Positions 60,901 through 64,000 of a stretch of 64,000 bases of DNA are shown here, piece by piece (positions within the stretch are counted from its first letter, which is position 1; the number at the start of each line of letters is the position of its first letter). The stretch comes from Acanthopleura granulata. Taxonomy: Eukaryota > Mollusca > Polyplacophora > Chitonida > Chitonidae. The position numbers were made by a program, and so were the translations under genes. The notes below the pieces were generated by a model. The model was given only the letters and a program-made list of their open reading frames with translations. It did no database searches and was not told the origin of the DNA. Location of the stretch: the NCBI GenBank assembly GCA_016165875.1, contig JABBOT010000080.1, positions 16,650,572 through 16,714,571 on the forward strand, given 5' to 3'.

Positions 60901-61703
60901 AATGAGCCGTCAGTATGAATAAATATATTTCGCTCTTTGTGCTAGCGAGATCTTTCGGAATTTAATTAAATATGTACATCCATTAATGTAAAAGGCAGAA
61001 TCATTTTCGTTCTTGAAAATAAAAACATAAAAACATGAAAATCAAATGAAAACTCTTTTCCTTCATTGCCCTTATATCGGAGTGAGCATATTTGATAAAT
61101 TTTCTGTTTTTGTACATTACGTATGTAATCAAGGGATTTTCATGTCGTTTTAATATTACATATTAATGTTCCGGACTTGCTAATGGAATTACGGTACAAG
61201 AATATCCAAGAATATATATGCCTTCAAAATGTCCCGTTCATCGATAATGGAATTGTCGACATGCAGTTTGTGGTTCTCCAACCACAGCTCTTTGTCTTTC
61301 TTTATCCAGAGTTTTATCAAAAGCTACATATGTTACATAAGACAGTCTATAGATAGAAAAAATCCAAAGCACGTCAAATGAATTACCTTTCTCTTAATTC
61401 CGTGTTTCTTTATGTAATGAATTCTGTCAACGTTGTCACGACAACTTTGTGATATGTTACTCCAAAGGGTAAATGCAATATGTCTGAAAAAATCTGATGA
61501 AAAGGAGTTTTTGTTTTACAGGTCATGTAGAATTGTTGAAGGATCAAACAGAGTAGTCTATCGTATACAATGTCTTCAGACATTGGCAGCTGACAGCAAA
61601 ATATCCAATATGTCTTTGCTAAGATCTTGCACAGCACATCTGTGTACGGAAAATGCACTGTCCTTTCTTAATATTTTTGTTTTGTTTCGTTGGAAGACAG
61701 TAA
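57961..61703. other. Non-coding stretch with one enhancer-like block
   Basis: No supportable gene. At about 60200-60560 a block has a different texture: E-boxes (CACCTG, CAGGTA), GTTAATTGTGTCTAATCACA, CACTTGA (an NK2-type core) and CAATTGG words at high density, like a developmental enhancer. The rest is AT-rich with nothing recognisable. Confidence 0.4.
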
Positions 61704-62036
61704 GGTGGTGTCTGTGATAACACGATCTTTATGATAGGGTGAGGTCTATGGCATTGTGGTGTTTATGAAAGCGTGTTGTTTATGATATCGTGGTGTTCAT
61801 GATAGCGTGATGTCTATGATAAAGTGACCTTTATGATAGGGTGATGTCTGATATCGCTGTGTTTATGACAGCATGGTGTTTATGACAGCGTGATGTCAAT
61901 GATATCGCGATGTTTATGTGTACGGTGGTGTCTGTAATAATGTCAACTTTATGGTTGAGCGATGTTTATGATATTGTGATGTTTGTCGCAACGTGGTGTT
62001 TGTGATAGCTCTGTGTCTGTGATAATCTGGTGTCTG
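61704..62036 (+). repeat. Degenerate 17-bp minisatellite, about 19 copies
   Basis: Aligning the sequence by its recurrent TTTATGATA word gives about 19 consecutive units with consensus GTTTATGATAGCGTGRT. Most units are exactly 17 bases; a few gain or lose one to three bases, and point differences are common, so the array is old. 17 is not a multiple of three and the array carries frequent stops, so it is not a coding repeat. It ends sharply at GTCTGCATG. Confidence 0.9.
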
Positions 62037-64000
62037 CATGCTTTGTATAGTACATTAGGCCAGAGCTCAGAGAGCCCCGGAGATGGTCCATACCTTCTGC
62101 ATGCATGAAACGATGCCATTAAGCTGAGATTCCATAAGAAGGTTTATTGCCATGCATATGATTTCAAGTCATCTCTTTCTGTGGACGTTCCAATAGGTAG
62201 GAAACATCGCGGTCGACACGGACGGTCGAAATCACAGCTCCTGGGTCGGAAATTACTGCCGGATTGTATTCGTTACCCACAGACGGCATGTCGGAGCAGC
62301 TCTCGTTAGTCCGCATCAGATTCAGGACTGACTGAACCAAGAAGGCACCTGTCGACTTCCGCAAATGACGTGTCTGCGGGTCAGGCGTTGGCTGCTTGTG
62401 GTTAGTGGTCGCAATCATTGCTTATAGCCTGTTACCCGTCTCTCAGTCCAGACCTGTTGGCTAAATCTTGATCCGGTACAATTACTGCCATGTATATGTA
62501 CATGCACAGTCCATCTATTTGGATTCATGTACCCCGTAATAAAGTTACACATGCCATTCGTGAACCGAGGAAAGCCAGTACTGTAAGGTACATTTAGATT
62601 CCAACTGAAATTGTTCTGTTATAGGCCTATACATGTGCCGCTCAACTACACCTACATCATAGTTTGGCACGCGATGCTTCAACACATGATACACGCAGAC
62701 TGGCAAGAAGCGAAAATGTGATGTTTCGACACGCAACTTGAAAACAGGCACATGCCAATTTCTTTAAGATAATTTCTTTTAACCTTTGTAAGTTAAAGTA
62801 TAATAACTCTGACTATAGGCATCTGGGTCTGCTTCCTTCTTCCTGATGGTAATTCGGAAAAAAATAGTTATATTTGACCATATGTAAAGTGAAAGCAATG
62901 TATTTGTAATAATACGTTTTTAAATATCTATATAATCACAGTGTAAATGACGGAAACTTTGATTATAGTTTTACAGATATATCAATTGTATCCATCTAAA
63001 CAGACAACTGAAAATTCACCCTGATCAACTCCATATATATCCATAGCACTCCTCATCGAAACAAATATGTGTAATGGTGTATTACTTGAACGCAAAGGCC
63101 GATTACAGACATTGTTCGTGAGCACCATAGTGCAGAAAACAGCAAACGTAACAGATTAAGGTGAAGAACGTTATGTGCTGGCAAAAGGTCACCCTTTCAT
63201 TTTTAGCGAAATGTGGTTGACTGAATTGTTGTGCGACAAAATGTCAGTACGTCGAAATTTCCATGGGAATGAAATTTTTCAATTATCCAGGTAGAGACAC
63301 GCATATAAGACCCAGTCTTTTCACCCTACTGAAGTCATTTGGTTAATACGACAGCAATTAAAAATTCTGATATTGAAATCCTTTTGAAAAGATTGAGCCC
63401 TATCTGTGTGGAATGCTCTCGTGTCGCAATCTCCTGTGGAAAGGCACTAACTGGATTGATCCCATGCGTCTTTCAGTCATCAATGAAAACTGTTGACTGC
63501 TTGTCTTTACATGGGTTCGTCTTGATTTCTTACTTTATATACTTTCACGTTGTGTTGGTGGTATATTCTGAATTTGCGTTGTTTTGGATTTTGGTTTTCC
63601 CTTATTGACCCTAAATGTCCGTCATGTTTGGCGGCTGGTATTGGCCTACGAATGTCTGTTTCGACGCCTTGATTTGAACAGTAATTTTTCTTCAATTCGG
63701 TTTTGTTCCTTGTCTAACTGCTATGTGCAGTGAATGTCTTGGTTGACGTGGAGTAAAGGTGGTCAGGATGAAGACCTAGCTCATGTATAGCATTCGGTTC
63801 GTTGTTAGTTATGTTACGGTATATGTTATAAATGTTCGTGACAGTTTGCCTCAGAGCAATTCGCACACCGACGTATATACTGCAAAGGTCCGATGTTTGT
63901 GACAGATAAAGTACAAACTTCTGTTGGCATGTTGATTGAAGAAAATAGCTATCGTAAACGGGCACTTCCGCGCTAACCCGTTCTACACGCGATTGATAAA
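62037..64000. other. Non-coding stretch to the window end
   Basis: No supportable gene. The frames at 62164-62418 (minus), 63339-63608 (+) and 63714-63965 (minus) lack recognisable content and splice context. Confidence 0.45.

Noticed and set aside
1..64000. CRISPR arrays, operons, phage genes, viral copies or toxin genes
   Set aside because: No regular repeat-spacer pattern, no closely packed coding frames, and no reverse transcriptase, integrase or capsid-like motif was seen in the translations. The composition is that of an animal genome.

Overview
The window reads as non-coding DNA from a large animal genome, most likely a mollusc or another lophotrochozoan. Three things point there. No reading frame is long and intact enough to be an unspliced gene (the longest, 171 codons at 42676-43191, is about what chance gives). 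The self-complementary word TACATGTA recurs throughout. Three dispersed tRNA-derived repeats (57.75, 50.02 and 48.98 kb) are of types I know from molluscan genomes. There are no bacterial-style operons, no RNA genes I can support, no CRISPR array and no intact transposon with coding capacity.

Layout. From 1 to about 31.4 kb the DNA is strongly CpG-poor: I count 2 CpG in the 600 bases 26341-26940. In several lines I sampled, the + strand also carries more C than G. From about 31.5 kb to the end CpG is common (15 in the 120 bases 32221-32340). In invertebrates CpG depletion of this kind usually marks a methylated, transcribed gene body. The best explanation is a long minus-strand gene that starts near 39.0 kb and runs left, out of the window, with most of 1-38.8 kb being intron.

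The strongest gene evidence is a minus-strand first coding exon at 38867-38957. It has an ATG in good context, a 30-residue signal peptide ending in Ala-Gln-Ala, and a consensus splice donor in phase 1, with a CCAAT box and an AP-1 site just upstream. A possible downstream exon at 8415-8480 has an excellent acceptor, is open only in the matching phase, and encodes a short cysteine-containing segment. Weaker minus-strand candidates are possible alternative first exons at 18509-18551 (with a TATA box) and 9952-9972, a membrane-segment exon at 28321-28396, and a C-terminal-looking exon at 36262-36408. These cannot be assembled into a named gene from sequence alone.

Within the CpG-poor half, several patches keep their CpGs (about 5.8-6.7, 9.8-10.6, 13.3-13.5, 17.9-18.1, 18.5-18.9, 19.2-19.7, 24.6-24.9, 27.6-27.9 and 28.2-28.4 kb). 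These are the best candidates for enhancers, internal promoters or exons.

The right half (39-64 kb) looks intergenic or belongs to a neighbouring locus. It holds the recognisable SINE copies, a degenerate 17-bp minisatellite (61.70-62.04 kb), two short diverged repeat arrays (50.35 and 57.4 kb), T-rich tracts all on the + strand (three of them a T run followed directly by a G run), and a promoter-like cluster at 56.64-56.80 kb. I found no convincing new biological system; the most useful leads are the signal-peptide exon and the CpG-regime boundary.
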